DNA of 64,000 nucleotides from Celoporthe dispersa (Eukaryota > Ascomycota > Sordariomycetes > Diaporthales > Cryphonectriaceae): contig WAID01000005.1 in the NCBI GenBank assembly GCA_016584495.1, positions 2,120,501 through 2,184,500 on the forward strand, in the 5' to 3' direction. Below the pieces are notes generated by a model. That model made no database searches, was not told the DNA's origin, and saw nothing but the letters and a program-made list of their open reading frames with translations. This document shows positions 34,273 to 46,489 of this stretch, piece by piece. The position numbers and the translations under genes were made by a program. Each line of letters opens with the position of its first letter. The stretch's first letter is position 1.

Positions 34273-36106
34273 TTAGGTAGCGGCCAAGGCGGATAGGATC
34301 GGGCTCCTCGCCCGGATGCGCGGTCCCCACAGCACCAAGACCCAGGGGACCACGCCCAGGGCCAGCCCGATGGAGCCAAGCAGACAGCCCGAACCGGTGG
34401 GGCCTAGGGCGTCAAACATGGGCTCCACGGCCAGGGGGAGACAGGCGGCGAAGACGTTGCGCGTAAAGCTCTGGGCGGCGATGGCGGAGCTGGCGTAGGC
34501 GTGGTAGGTGTCGGCCAGGTAGTTGAAGACGGCCAGGTAGACGCTGAAGATGCCCAGCGTGGTGCTGGCGATGGAGAGCACGGGGACCACCCACGGGATC
34601 GAGGGGCGGCTCGTCGCGCCAAGCCAGAAGAGGCCTGCGGGGAGGAGGAGGGCCTGGAAACAGGCAAACACCAACCGGATCTCTGGCGGTGGCGGCGCCC
34701 GTACCAAGGTCCCGTCGGGCCCACCTCCTGACCCGCCTGCGCGCAGTAGCACGCGGATCCAGCCGAGGGTGTGGGCGCCCGACGTCGCATCGTCTAGCTC
34801 ACCACCGGCCGCCAGGGAGGAAGCGGTCCTGCCACACTGCTGCGACTGTGCCGACCAGGGATGCGACGATGACGGGTGTGAAGCAGAGGCCCGCCTGCTG
34901 CGCTGAGAAGCCGTACACGCGCCCGAGCAGCAGGGGGATGATCTCGAAGGTCATGTACAGGATCGACCAGGCGAAGCTCATCCAGATGGAGAACCAGAAC
35001 ACGACGCTCTCGGTCGCCAGGAGCTGGATGGGCCGCAGCAGGGATGTCCTGATGAGGCTGGAGACGGAGGCTCGATCCTCGTCGGCCTTGACCCTCCACC
35101 GGATCTGCCTCGTCGTGCTGCTGCCTAGCTTGTGCTGGTCGCTGGGCCGGCAGATGGTCGATGATCCAGTGGTGGTAGTGGAGGAGGAGGAGGAGGAGGA
35201 GGCGGCGGCGGGGAAGACGGTGGACCGTCGTGACTGTTGGACAGCGTCATACCAGGCGTTGAGGGCGCGCGCCTTGCGGCTGAGCAGCACGCTGCCTCTC
35301 GTCTCGGGAAAGAAGAGGCACAGCGAGGCGACCATGAGCGAGCAGGTGATGGCCTGGAGGTAGAAGATCCACCGCCAGCTGAGGTGCTGCTCGATCACGC
35401 TGGACACCAGGGGCCCGACGCCGGTGCCGGCCAGCGCAGCACCCGTGAAGATGGCCATGGCGGTGTTGCGGTCCCTGGCGACGTAGATGTCACTAATCAC
35501 CCCGCCGACGACGGCACTGAAGACGGAGCACGACAGGCCTGCGAGGGCCCTGGTGGCCAGCATGCCCGCAAAGGACTGTGTCACGGCCGACCCCAGCTGG
35601 CTGACGGCGAACACCACGCCAGCGGCCACAAAGAGCGGGCGCCGACCGGTGATCTCGGACAGCGAGGCCAGCACCATGGGCGCCACGGCAAAACAGAGCG
35701 TGAACACCGTGATCCCACCGTAGACTGCGAGGTTGCTGACGCCCCACTCGGTCTGGTACTGAGGGGACCCAGCCGTGTAAGCACCTGGCGTCCACGTCGT
35801 GAAGAAGGTGGAGAGGCAGGACAGCCAGGTCACAAAGGATTTGCGGGTGCGGGACCAACCTTGCGGGTCGGACAAGCGGGAGAGATGGGGAGGGCGTGGT
35901 GGCGTCGCGGTTGCGCTGTTGACGCTGTCGGCTGGGCCTGCTGGGCCTGGCTCTGCTGGTGATAGGTCGGTCGAGAAGGTAAGATACCTATACTCGATCT
36001 CCTCGTGCAGGCTGTTGTTGCCGCCTTTGCCTCCTCCTCCTCTTTTTCCTCCTCCTCCTCCTCCTCCTCCCTTCTCACCGGGGTGGATCTCGTCTGGGTC
36101 GCACAT
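34273..36106 (-). CDS. MFS transporter, DHA1 multidrug/polyamine type (cluster)
   Basis: The N-terminus is a Gly-rich/acidic tail; helices begin after RKSFVTWLSCLSTFFTTW. Conserved MFS signatures are ITGRRPLFVAAG (loop 2-3) and RDRNTAMAIFTGAALAGTGV (helix 5 region). A Ser/Thr-rich central loop follows. I read two exons, 34803-36106 and 34273-34736, with a 66-base intron using a GTGAGC donor. For the two to join in frame one base too many must be present in about 34680-34736, most simply in the GGGCCC there. The result is about 588 residues and 12 helices. It is a plasma-membrane proton antiporter, and in the peptide-cluster context a likely exporter or self-protection pump. Confidence 0.8.
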
Positions 36107-37220
36107 GACTGCACCACGGGGTGGGCTGGTATGGTGCGAGGGGCTCGAGACTTGGTTGGTCTGTTAACGATGGGGATTAGTTGGTACTTGATTTATGGCG
36201 CAGTCACAGTCACCGCCCGGGTGGGTTGGTCCGTCCTCGGGGTAGACTTCTGGCGGAAGATGCTATACTGGAACAATGTTCCCCATTCAGGTGAGCAGAG
36301 GGGAAGGAAAAAATAATAATAAAAGGATGCCGCGGTCTTATAAATTGGAGCCGATGCGTCTCATTGGTTATTTCATGCGTGTTAGACGGCTAATCAACAA
36401 TGAGGGTCTCCTTATTTCCATGCGAGCTGCAGCAGGGATTCCTCTGACGAGTGTGCACAAAAGCAGTTAGCTTTTTGCAAGTCCTGCATGGCTCTACTGC
36501 AGGACGGTTCCTTTGGAAAGACTCTTAGAGAGAGAGAAGAGGGAACAAGAAGAAAAAGAAGAAAAGAGGGCTTGCCGCACCCGCATAAGCCGCCAGTACT
36601 TTGTACGTAACGCTATCGGAAAATCGTTCGCCTCAATCTTGCAGGCGGGAGGACTACACTGGCCTGATCTACTACACCAGGAATACTGTGTCACACCTCG
36701 CGGGCCTTGAGACCCACGTACCTAGCCAAAAGGAGCAGGAAAAGAGCAGAAGAGGCATTGGGCGGTTCACGAGCCACCTTGCGCCTTGTGCCATCCCCCT
36801 GCAGCCGTTGGAAGAGAGGGCACCAAGTTTTCACGGGAATACCCCCTGCGTATGTATTTCCGTAGGCTTGCATGCATTGTCGTAAAGCAAGGGAGTCATA
36901 AAAGTCGTGGGGAAAGGTCAGTTCTGTCGGTTAACGTAGAGTTAACAAAGTTGTTATGTGCAGGGTCTAATCCCCAAAAGGAAACCAGAGCGAGCCCGCT
37001 TATGAGAATTCATACTTGTGCTTTTTAGTATCTCATCAACCATTGCAGTAGCTTTCTTTCTCTCTCTCTCTTTCTTTTCCCTCTCCTCTGTTCGGCAATT
37101 TTGTGCGGACTCATCCCCTCCCCCTTTGCCCCCCACCAAGACGCATCTATTATGTACAGAGAGCAGCATGCAGCTCGTGTGACGACTCTAAAGTCTGACT
37201 ACTGTCAGAAAATATGTACT
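36107..37220. other. Intergenic
   Basis: Separates two minus-strand transporter genes. CT-rich microsatellite at about 37050-37080. No gene supported. Confidence 0.45.
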
Positions 37221-39128
37221 TTATGCCGAGGCATCCACTGCATTGGTCATGCCACCTCGTCCCTGAGCCCACGTAGCGCGGTCCATCTCAACGCTGTACT
37301 TGGCAAAAGGACTGGCCTGTCTTAACCTCTTGCTGTACCGGAGAAATATCCAGGGTGCCAAGCAGAAGAGCACAGAAACCCCGGCCAGTACGGAGCCTGC
37401 AGCATTGGCGCTCAGATTTCCGTACATGGGCTGGGCCACGAGTGTCATCAGGCCGGAGATAATGGCCCTGACAAAGGCCAGCCCGGAGAAGGCGGAAGCA
37501 CTGTAGAGCAGGTAAGAGTCTGCTAGGAGGCCGCTGAGGGTGTAGGCGATCTCGTTGACGGCAAACCCGATGGGGACCAGTGCCAGCGTCGGGACGATCC
37601 ACGGGAGGTTTGGTGCTGCTGGGGGGACCGTCCACGCAAACCAGAAGAGCCCGGTGGCAAGGGCTGGGGCTGCAAAGGCAAAGCCCATGATCTTGTCCTC
37701 ACTAATCATGTAGGTGCGGATTGCGTTAGCTGGCCAGCCACACTGGCAGGTTTGGGTGTGAGGCCGGGACTTACGGCTCAACCTGCTCCTTGGCCTGGTG
37801 GCGACGTCGGACGACCTTCATGTCCCAGAAGCGCGGGAGAAATGTCAAGAATACCCCACAGGCAAGGGCCAGGAATGGCAGCGAGGATGTGGTCTTGCTG
37901 AAGCCCATGGACTGGTAGATGCCGCTCGTGGATTCCGTGAACAAGTAGATGATTCCCCACGAGATACCCGAGATAAAAGCAATCATGATCACGAGCGGTT
38001 CCGTAAAGAGAATGTGCGCCGGTCTCGCGACCACCAACTGCGCAAATGTTCTCCACCCTCCTGGAGCCGAGTCAGCATTGTTCCACCTCAGGTCGTCCAC
38101 AGCTCCTTTCTGCTCCCGGGCGAGCACCGCCACCCTGCGTCCCAGCAGGACGCTGGGGCGGCTCTCCTTCACTGCCAGGAGCCCCACGGTGAGCACGCCT
38201 GTGACTATGGAGGCGCTGTAGTACACCCATCGCCAGCCCGCGCGAGGGGCTGCAATGATATAGGAGGCGTAGATGGGCCCCACACATAGTGCAATTGTTG
38301 TTGCGGCGTTCCAGAGAACAACGACCCATACCCGAGCTCGAGTGTCAAAGAGGTCCTCCACGCTGCCAGCGATGACAACTGAGGGGACGGCGGATGCGAA
38401 ACCCGTGATGAAACGACCAACAAAGATGGTCGCCGGGGATGATACACCTCCCAGGGGTATCACCGCGCAGAAAAATGCTGAAGGCGGCTGAGGATACGAG
38501 GTAAGGATATCGCCTTCCCGCGAGCTCAGAGAATGGCGGTATGAGATAACCCCCTATTGCTTGGCCTAGCTGGTACCTGTATACAGAGGTTCAGACGGTC
38601 ACCTTCTTGTACATATGAGCGTGAAGCTGCAACCCACATAAAGGTGAAGGCAAACAGTGCAGTCAGCTTGCCCATCCCGTACTCGGGCCCAGCAATATCA
38701 GCAGCCGCTGCCTGGGCCAGGAATTAACATGACACTCGATAACTATTACTCAGGAGCACAAGCACCAGCGGAACTTACTCCTGTAGTACTAATAATCGTC
38801 CTGAAAGTTTATTACTGTTAATAGAGGACTATGTGGCCACGGCGGGTACAACAAACACTTACGTGTACAGTTCCAGCAAGATGATCAGAGCTGTATCGTA
38901 TATCTTGCGCTCCGCCGGCCAGTTCCGAGGATGGTGTTTGCTGTCTCGAGCCCAGCTGATAACCCCATTAGGCTCTCTTTCGAGGCCATAAGAAGCAAGA
39001 ACATCAGCCTCATCACGAAGTGTTGTTCCGTTCTCTTCGGAGTAATCATCTTCAGAACCGGAGCCCAGCTCAGTAATCAGGGCTATCACTGTCGGCACAC
39101 TTTTTTCGGACGGCTTTCTTGGATCCAT
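37221..39128 (-). CDS. MFS transporter, DHA1 type (cluster)
   Basis: Five exons: 38863-39128, 38779-38800 (a 22-base micro-exon), 38638-38711, 37775-38576 and 37221-37701, with introns of 62, 67, 61 and 73 bases. They sum to 547 residues once one extra base in the A run 38471-38475 (plus strand) is allowed for. The frame carries ELAGRRYPYLVSSAAFSIF and, in helix 5, VWVVVLWNAATTIALCVGPI, both standard for fungal DHA1 carriers. The N-terminal tail is short and acidic. It belongs to the same broad group as the neighbouring transporter at 34273, and the similar tail-end arrangement (GLFWFAWT here, GLFWLGAT there) suggests related proteins. Substrate unknown. Confidence 0.8.
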
Positions 39129-40852
39129 GATGATTCTGAGGAGGGAGCGAGAGTGGTGCAGGGTCCCAGAGCTTCAGGAGCGTGGTTCTTGCAGTTGAAC
39201 AGCCGGTGCCCTTGCTGTCCTCCAGAGCACCTACCATCTAATCAAGTAGATATACCGGCTTGCCATCGTCTTGAGAGTCCCACCGCCGAGACTTGGATTG
39301 AGTCATCCCGTCGCATGATTAGAAAAACTCTTCCCAACCGGCATATGGCGGACCCTGATCTTGTCAGCTATTACGAAGGTCTGCTCTCTAACCTCTCGGC
39401 TATTACGAACATACCAGAGCCGGGACAATGTGATTCCTCGTAGTCTCCATAGAAGGATCGCGACGAGCTGCCCGGTTCGGGTAGCTCATGAGGCAAGATT
39501 TTAGGGTCTTTCGAGGTGGCTAGGTCTAGACCGGAGCCCGCGATCCTGAAGATGGCGACATGTCGGTGAGCCTGACAGAAGTGCAAACTCTGCAACGACG
39601 CGAACGAGGCATCTAGCTTAGTGAACTACAGCCCCGACATCTGGTGTGATATTTGCCACTCTGCGCCCCCCCTGGTTTGGAGGCCAAGGGTGGATGCATG
39701 GACCTTGGTGGTTTGGGGGACCCATCGAGGATGTTGAAGTCGACAACGTGCCCGGAAGAATTACCAAAAAATAAAATCCAAGCAGCCCACGCAAGCCGTA
39801 GGTCAGAAGTACCAAAGGGTTTGTGGGTCTAGACAGACTTTTAAAGTCATCCTTTGGACACGTTCTGACTCTACTAAAGCAATTGGTCAGGGGTGGTCAA
39901 CGTTGCAACAGAGCCCGCGTGTATGCATGCATATGCAGCGTGTTCTCTTTTGGGAGACAACTCAACGATGCATGCATTGTATTACAAAACAGAAACAAAA
40001 CGAGCAAACCTGCATACAAATCACACCATTTCATGGGCCCGGCTTACCACCGGCTGTGCGACGGTGGACTGGGTTCCTTTTGTAAAACACGTCGATCAGG
40101 GTCGATGGGGTTTCTGCCTTCACGGCCCACCGGTACTTTGAGCAGCAAGAAGATCCAACGAGACGTAACGAGGCGAGTGATCAGTTATGTTTAACCAGGG
40201 TGCTCATCACGCCCCCCTTGTGAAGTAACCACACCCAGTGGACTGTGATGCTTGACAAGGTCTAAATCATAAGATACAACTAACGGGCCTATATGACGAA
40301 GATGGCTTAGATGGAAATCATGACTCTCTTACTCAGCCTTCCAGCCACGAGAACAAAACCATTAGTAGCTCGAAATTCTTGATCCTTGTAGATTTAAAAA
40401 TCCTTCCTCACCACGAATGTTCTGTATAGAGGATTTGATTCGTCACGCAGGCCTGGCTCGGTAGACCAGGTATGCGTGCTGTTGTGACAAGTTCTTGCCG
40501 CTCGGTTCAGCACCACATGCTGTCTCTGCAACCCCCCTGCCGTGTGTGGCCGAGTAAAAGGAATGAGTGAGTGTATCACGGTACTAACAAAGTACCAAGC
40601 CGATTTGTACAACGGTGACTGTACGCCAAGTAGCGGGCGAGGCCCCTGACGATGTTCGGCAGGTGATTCTTGTAGGAAATAAGCCAATATAAACCTCCCA
40701 CCTAGATTTAAATACCTATGACTTGTCTTCCCCATACGATCTTAGTTGGTTGAAGTCGTCAGTTCTACCATCTTTACCGACTCCCTTCTTAGTAAAGATA
40801 CTGTCTTGTTTTACCTCCACATCTGGCAAGACTTCTTTGTCACGTCCCAAAC
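39129..40852. other. Intergenic, about 1.7 kb
   Basis: Divergent promoters of the DHA1 transporter (minus) and the aldolase-family gene (plus). Short frames lack support. Confidence 0.45.
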
Positions 40853-42365
40853 ATGGCCACACCCAACGACGGATTGACCGAGTATTGGGGTCGACCTGAG
40901 CGCACGGGTGCTGCATTCGACTTCAGAAGTAAGTCTATAGTCACTTGACAGCCGCCCTAAGCTTTCATGTGCAGATAAGCCAAAGTATAAAAGCAAGAGG
41001 GGGTGGAGAAGGTAAAGCATTAGTGTATCAGCACAGGAGATCATGGTGACAGATTGTAAAGCACAACCGGTGGGATCTTGATCTAACTAGCTTATATCGA
41101 AGGCGATGTGATAACTACACCCTCCCTCAGCATGTTTGACGCCATCAAGCGCGCCACTCTCAACGACGATGTCTACGGTGAAGACCGCACCACTTCAGCC
41201 TTTGAGCAGGAGATGGCTACCATTTGCGGCAAGGAAGCTGGTGCTTTTGTGATCAGCGGCACCATGGCCAACCAGCTTTCCCTGCGCACCCTCTTGAAAG
41301 AGGCACCGCCGTATTCAATTCTGACAGACGCCCAGTCTCGTGAGTTCTTCTCCATAGCCTCTTTTTATTTTGTGTTTCTTCTTTATCTTTCTGCAGATAG
41401 TCCAAAAGATCGTGGGTTTTATGGACGATCACCGTTCTGACTGAGACGTCTTGCAGACATCATCCACTGGGAGGCGGGCGGCGCGGCCTTTTATCAATGG
41501 TGCCATGATCCAGCCCATACGCCCTCTCAACGGCAGATACCTGACGGTCGAAGACGCAAAGAAACATGCCGTGTTGGCGTATGACGTGCACAAGACCCCT
41601 ACGCGCGTGGTGAGCCTTGAGAATACGACCGCGGGCACGGTCATCCCGCTTGAAGAGCTCCGGCGCCTCAAGACTTGTCAGTATCTTCGTACCCTTCGAG
41701 TCCCTGTTGAACTCGGGCAATTATTAATTGTGACCAATGCAGGGGCGGATTCAAACCAGATAGGCGTGCACATGGACGGGGCGCGACTGTTCGAGGCCGT
41801 CGCTGCCGGCGGAGGTTCGCTGCGCGAGTTTGCGCAGTGCGCCGACCTCGTCACCCTCGACTTTAGCAAAAACCTTGGCGCGCCCATGGGTGCGATGGTT
41901 CTCGGGTCGAAAGAGGACATCCGGAGGCTGAAGCGAACGCGCAGGAGCCTGGGCGGCGGCATGCGCCAGGCTGGCGTCCTGGTTGCTGCCGCGCGACAGG
42001 CGGTCGTGGAGAACTTCGGCCTGGGAGAATTCGATACCGTCGGAGCCCTGGCAAAGAGCCACGACATTGCCAGGCTGATTGGGGACATCTGGACACACAG
42101 GGGCGGGCGCCTGCTCCGGCCAGTCGAGACTAATATTGTGTGGGTGGATCTCAAAGCACTCGGAGTGAAGGAAGCCGAGTGGAATGCGATTGGGAGACGG
42201 CATGGCATTCTCTTGGATGGGAAGAGGGTCATGTTCCACCATCAAATCTGCGACGAGGCTGTGCTGCGGCTCGAGGGTGTTATAGACGATGTGCTCCCCA
42301 TCCAGGCAGGGAGCAGTGCCTCTCATGTTGCTGAGTTCGACTCGACTGTGATGGCGAAGCTGTAA
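40853..42365 (+). CDS. Threonine-aldolase-family PLP enzyme (cluster)
   Basis: Four exons: 40853-40928, 41103-41339, 41457-41676 and 41743-42365, with introns of 174, 117 and 66 bases, all GT..AG. They sum to 384 residues after allowing for an extra base in the T run 41489-41492. Early motif FDFRSDVITTPSLSMFDAI and NDDVYGED are hallmarks of low-specificity L-threonine aldolases; IGVHMDGARLFEA and the PLP-lysine motif TLDFSKNLGAPMG are present. The family also includes fungal alanine racemases that supply D-Ala to cyclic peptides. In the cluster it could modify a side chain or supply an amino acid by retro-aldol chemistry, but ordinary threonine/glycine metabolism is equally possible. Confidence 0.85.
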
Positions 42366-42531
42366 AGCGCAGGGAGCATAATATTTCGGTACTTATCATC
42401 AAATTAAGGACATAGACAAATTGGACGATTTCAGAGCTCTAGATTGGAAAAGTCTCGATATTGGACCGCTGTGACTCGGAAACTAAAGCACCGACCTGCC
42501 AACAAACGGGCGAAAGGATGTGTGCCAAAAA

Positions 42532-44322
42532 TCAATCCCTCTTCTTGTCTTTCACGGATCTCCACTCCATCGCAATGCTGCCCAGCATCGTTGCACTTGC
42601 CAAGCCCACAGCCAAGTACCACGTTTGCATCAAGCTCGTGTCGAAGATTCCCAACGCCTTCTCCAAGTTAGCCTTTCCGACCAGGTCCTTTAGGTCAGAG
42701 AGTCCCATGTCGTTCACGGCCTCAGGGCTTAGACCCGGTATCAACACCTTCAAGTTTGTGCTGAGCCGGTTTAGGAAGATGGACTGAGCGGCGGCCGTGA
42801 AGACCGCGGGGCCGAATTGCTGGGCAAATATGATCACGGACAGGCCCAGGGATGCATCTTTTGCCGGGAGGACTGTCTGCACTGCGCTCTGAGGCGCCTG
42901 GAACCCTATACCGGACGCAAAGCCCATGCAGGCAGTGTACCCAAGCATCTTTCCGGTGCCTGTCGTGGTCGTGAATGTAGTCAAGAGGCCGGCGAAGATG
43001 GGCATCATCGTTGAGGCAAGCAGCATGAATGGCGTGTAGTAGCCAACAGAGCTGACCGCGGCCCCGTGCAATACCATCGCCACAAGCATGCCGACCAGAC
43101 AGGGGACCATCATGTAGCCGGACTTGGTAGCTGAATACTCCCTTACTGTTTGAAAGTATGTTGGGAGATAGTACAATATAACGTTGACGGTGGCGTTGGT
43201 ACAAGATGAGAAGATGAATCCTGCGAGAACAGATCGGTTGAACAGGATGCGAGGCGGCAGTGTGGCCTTGTCACCGCGACGATATTGATCATAGCCGAAG
43301 AGGACGAGCAGGACGGCAAAGACTATAAAAAGGCTCACGACGGATCCGCTGTTCCAGGAGTAAGTCGTACCGGCCCAGGACAGTGCAAGGAAGAGACACG
43401 TGAGTGAGGGAACGAAGAGCGCGTTCCCCAGCATGTCGAGCTCAACCACCTTCTGCCGGAAAGGCAGCCTCGGCTGGTCGCTCTGGTCGATCTGCAGTGC
43501 GAAGGCGATAATGATGAAGCTGAGTGCTCCGGTCGGGATGTTGATCCAGAAACACCACCTCCATGACAGCTTGCCTATGATAAGACCGCCGATGCTGCTT
43601 GTTGTAAACATCCTGTTACACAAACCGGGGGCTCACCATGCCAATATTTCTAAAAGCAGACTAGAGAACCAATAGGGCAGAGGAATACTTACGAGGGAGC
43701 AGCAATGTCCGCGACGCCCTCGACGCCTCCCAGTACCCCCTGCCACAAGAGGCCTCTTCCTCAATGGAACAACATGCGTGAGCATGTAGAAGCAACCTTG
43801 TATGGCTCCCGTACCGCCAAAACCACAGATAGCGCGGCTGATTACAAAGGCCACGGACGAGGGCGCCGTGGCGCTGAGCAAGGAGCCGCACATGAAGATA
43901 GCCACGCTGCTGAGAAAGACCGGACGAAGTGGGAAGAGGGAATAGATCTTGCCGAACATGAAGGAGAAGCTGCAGGCGCACAGCCTAAATGCGCTGGAAT
44001 ACCAGCCCACATCTCGTACTGTGTGAAACTCGTCCGTGATGGACGGCACGGCTGTCGAGACGATGGATGTGTCCAATCCCTGGAACAAAAGAACGAGCGC
44101 GTTGCAGAGCAGAATAAGCCAGAATCGGAGTCCGACTGGGTATTTGGTCTCGTCTTCTGCTGTGGCTACCCCGGAAAGCAGCCGATCGTCCGGACAGTCG
44201 TCGACCTGGAGGTTTTCCGTCGGCCGTCCTGGTTGGGGTGGTGCCACCTCGGTTCTGACAGACTTGCTGTGAACGGGCACGGGAGCCGTCAAGGTTCCAG
44301 GGATTTCAGTAATAGTGGACAT
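42532..44322 (-). CDS. MFS transporter, DHA2 14-helix type (cluster)
   Basis: Two exons, 43693-44322 and 42532-43612, with an 80-base intron give 569 residues, after allowing for an extra base in the C run 43736-43740. The first helices carry GLDTSIVSTAVPSITDEF, the DHA2 motif, followed by VGWYSSAFRLCACSFS. A later block reads LPPRILFNRSVLAGFIFSSC. Fourteen helices and the C-terminal SIAMEWRSVKDKK fit fungal toxin/drug exporters of the DHA2 family, which are common in secondary-metabolite clusters. It is convergent with the aldolase-family gene, with 166 bases between stops. The start at 44322 (MSTITEIPG) was preferred; an in-frame Met at 44379 is possible. Confidence 0.87.
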
Positions 44323-46489
44323 ATTGGAGCTGCGTAGGTGGATTGTGCAGATGGACGCAATATGATTTCGAGGAGTCACAGCCTTGTTCTATGTTGGAAC
44401 GGGGTTTCTCACAGTTACTACTCCTCACTGACGTGGTCAGCATATGACGTTGCAGTGACTAGTAATTACTCAAAGGTGCCAGAGCAGATATCTCAACCAG
44501 AAACGTAGAATAAGTCGCACCAGTTGAACGTTGGCTACGTAATGTGAATTTCTTACAAAGTAAGACGGGAGGATGATGCATCCGCGAAGCGGGGATAACT
44601 TAAGGGGCCAGTAAATATCATGCCCCACTATGATTATCATAGGTCTAACAAGTGTGTGAGTTCTTCACGGTGGCCTCAGTGTAGGCCACATGTCATGTGT
44701 ATGTGCCAAAATCCGTGATTTGGAGACCCTATCGAAGCCGAATACAATCGAATCCAGGGGCGTTCTGAACGCGTTCTCTGCAGACTAACAATGCCCTAGC
44801 TTCAAGCTTGGCATATTGTCCTGAGCTTGTCTTCTGTGGTGTTATTGAGACTGTCTTATTGTGCAAGATACATATGCTACTATAATGGGCGAGAAAAAAC
44901 CTTGATTTCCTTGACCATTAAGTAATTAATACCGGACAAAATCTTACAAAATGTCGCAGCACTTACAAAAGATCAGAGAGGTTGATGGTGTTGACAAGAG
45001 CAGTGATTGGTATTACAAGATGTAAACAAGGATGATTTTGAAAAATGTTTATATTTTGTAATAGAGTGTGGATGTAGGACGGACGACCGGAGTACTTAAC
45101 AAGGCACTTTGTTCGCAACCTGTATGCTCGTTGAAAGAAACCAATCATTGTTCCTTTGGATGGTATTTCCAATCTGGACTTACCACTCTCTAAGATACGT
45201 GGACTATGAGGTTTTGTGCGTGGACGAGTAATCAACAAAGGATGTATCTTGGAATTTGGTAGAATTGCTACTGCTAATTGGTAACGAGTAGTATGAACAC
45301 AATAACATTGTTAAGTTATATTTAATTGTGTCCTGATTCTCATAATAATGGACTTTGAAGAGTTCTTTACTATTCATTCAGTATTATGTTGAATGGGCAC
45401 TAAGAAACGCATTGTCCGCAAGGAAAATGCCGTCAAAGGAGAAGGAGAATGCTCAGCTTCGGCTAGCCATCTGGGTTGAGTATTTAAAGCGTGTGCCTCG
45501 TTGCTTAAGATTGACTGAAACTGATTCCACACACCCCTCTTCACCACTCACCGTCCCTTCAACCCTCAACGGCTAGGCTGCTCGCTGCGCGACTGCCCAG
45601 GTAAGTGTCCTTCAGGTAAGAACACCTTCTCTATCACGCGCGTCAGCGGCCAGAGTAAGCCAGTTGTTGAAGACCCGTTTCTCTTCCTCCTTATACATCA
45701 TCATGTCTTTCCTCGAGTGCGCCGGCTGCAAGGGCCAACTCACCGCCAAGTTGGCTCCAAGTGGACATGCCCTCGCAGTCTCCCCCATGTGATGACCCTG
45801 CCTGTGCTCACTATATCCCGTCCCCAGACTCTAACACAGACCTCAAGGTGGATATTGACGGGGACGTTGACATGGACCAGGACACGGCTTGGGATATGAA
45901 CCAGGACATGAACCTGTACGTAGACCGAGACGGGGACGTGGACATGGATCGCGATATACACATGAACATGGGTCAGGACATGTACAAGGACATAGACGCC
46001 GTGATGACTGGATGCTAGGCATTTGATCAAGTCGCGAAGTACTCACACGTGTTGTCTCAGTACATCGCGTAGGCCACAGGTAAGTGCTCAAGGTGAGTCA
46101 CTGATTGCTTCGCATTCTTATCTGCGCGGATCGGTCTACTTTTCGAATTAACGGTAAACTAAGTATGAGGCCGGTCCTCGGATATATTATAGAGATAAAT
46201 TGAGTTGTTGTCCTTACTGAAAGTTCTCTTGTTATAATTATGCAACGTATTTCACCAACACATAGTGGCATAGGGCGAACCATTAATATCAAGCAATATT
46301 GACGGGGCGAGTTGTTGACTTGTGATATATCTGGAGCCAACAGTGGTCCGAGACCTGACATTTTACCCATTTAGGTTATTTGACAGGACAAAGGTGTCTG
46401 TCAGATTCAAGGACTTGTGAAATTTTTACATTCATAATTTTTCCACCAGCGCTTTTAACGTCTTCGAGTTACCGCCGTCCTTGTTCAGA
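44323..46489. other. AT-rich intergenic region at cluster edge
   Basis: About 2.2 kb between the DHA2 transporter and the HET-domain gene, AT-rich with several decayed-looking frames. It contains the Asp-rich tract at 45703-46018. No transposon ends are recognised, but this is the likely border of the metabolite locus. Confidence 0.45.
45703..46018 (+). pseudogene. Possible gene remnant with Asp-alternating repeat
   Basis: An ATG at 45703 opens MSFLECAGCKGQLTAKLAP and stops after 29 codons; in another frame the region continues as an Asp-rich tract where Asp occupies nearly every second residue (e.g. VDIDGDVDMDQD and VDRDGDVDMDRD, an internal repeat). This could be a small gene broken by an indel, or low-complexity DNA. 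Function not assignable. Confidence 0.25.

Noticed and set aside
34273..34752. C-terminal MFS fragment as a separate gene
   Set aside because: It lacks a start and the first helices, directly follows the upstream helices, and joins them by one intron plus one homopolymer base.
45740..46030. Minus-strand His/Val alternating frame opposite the Asp tract
   Set aside because: It is the antisense reading of the periodic GAC-rich DNA, with no other coding support.
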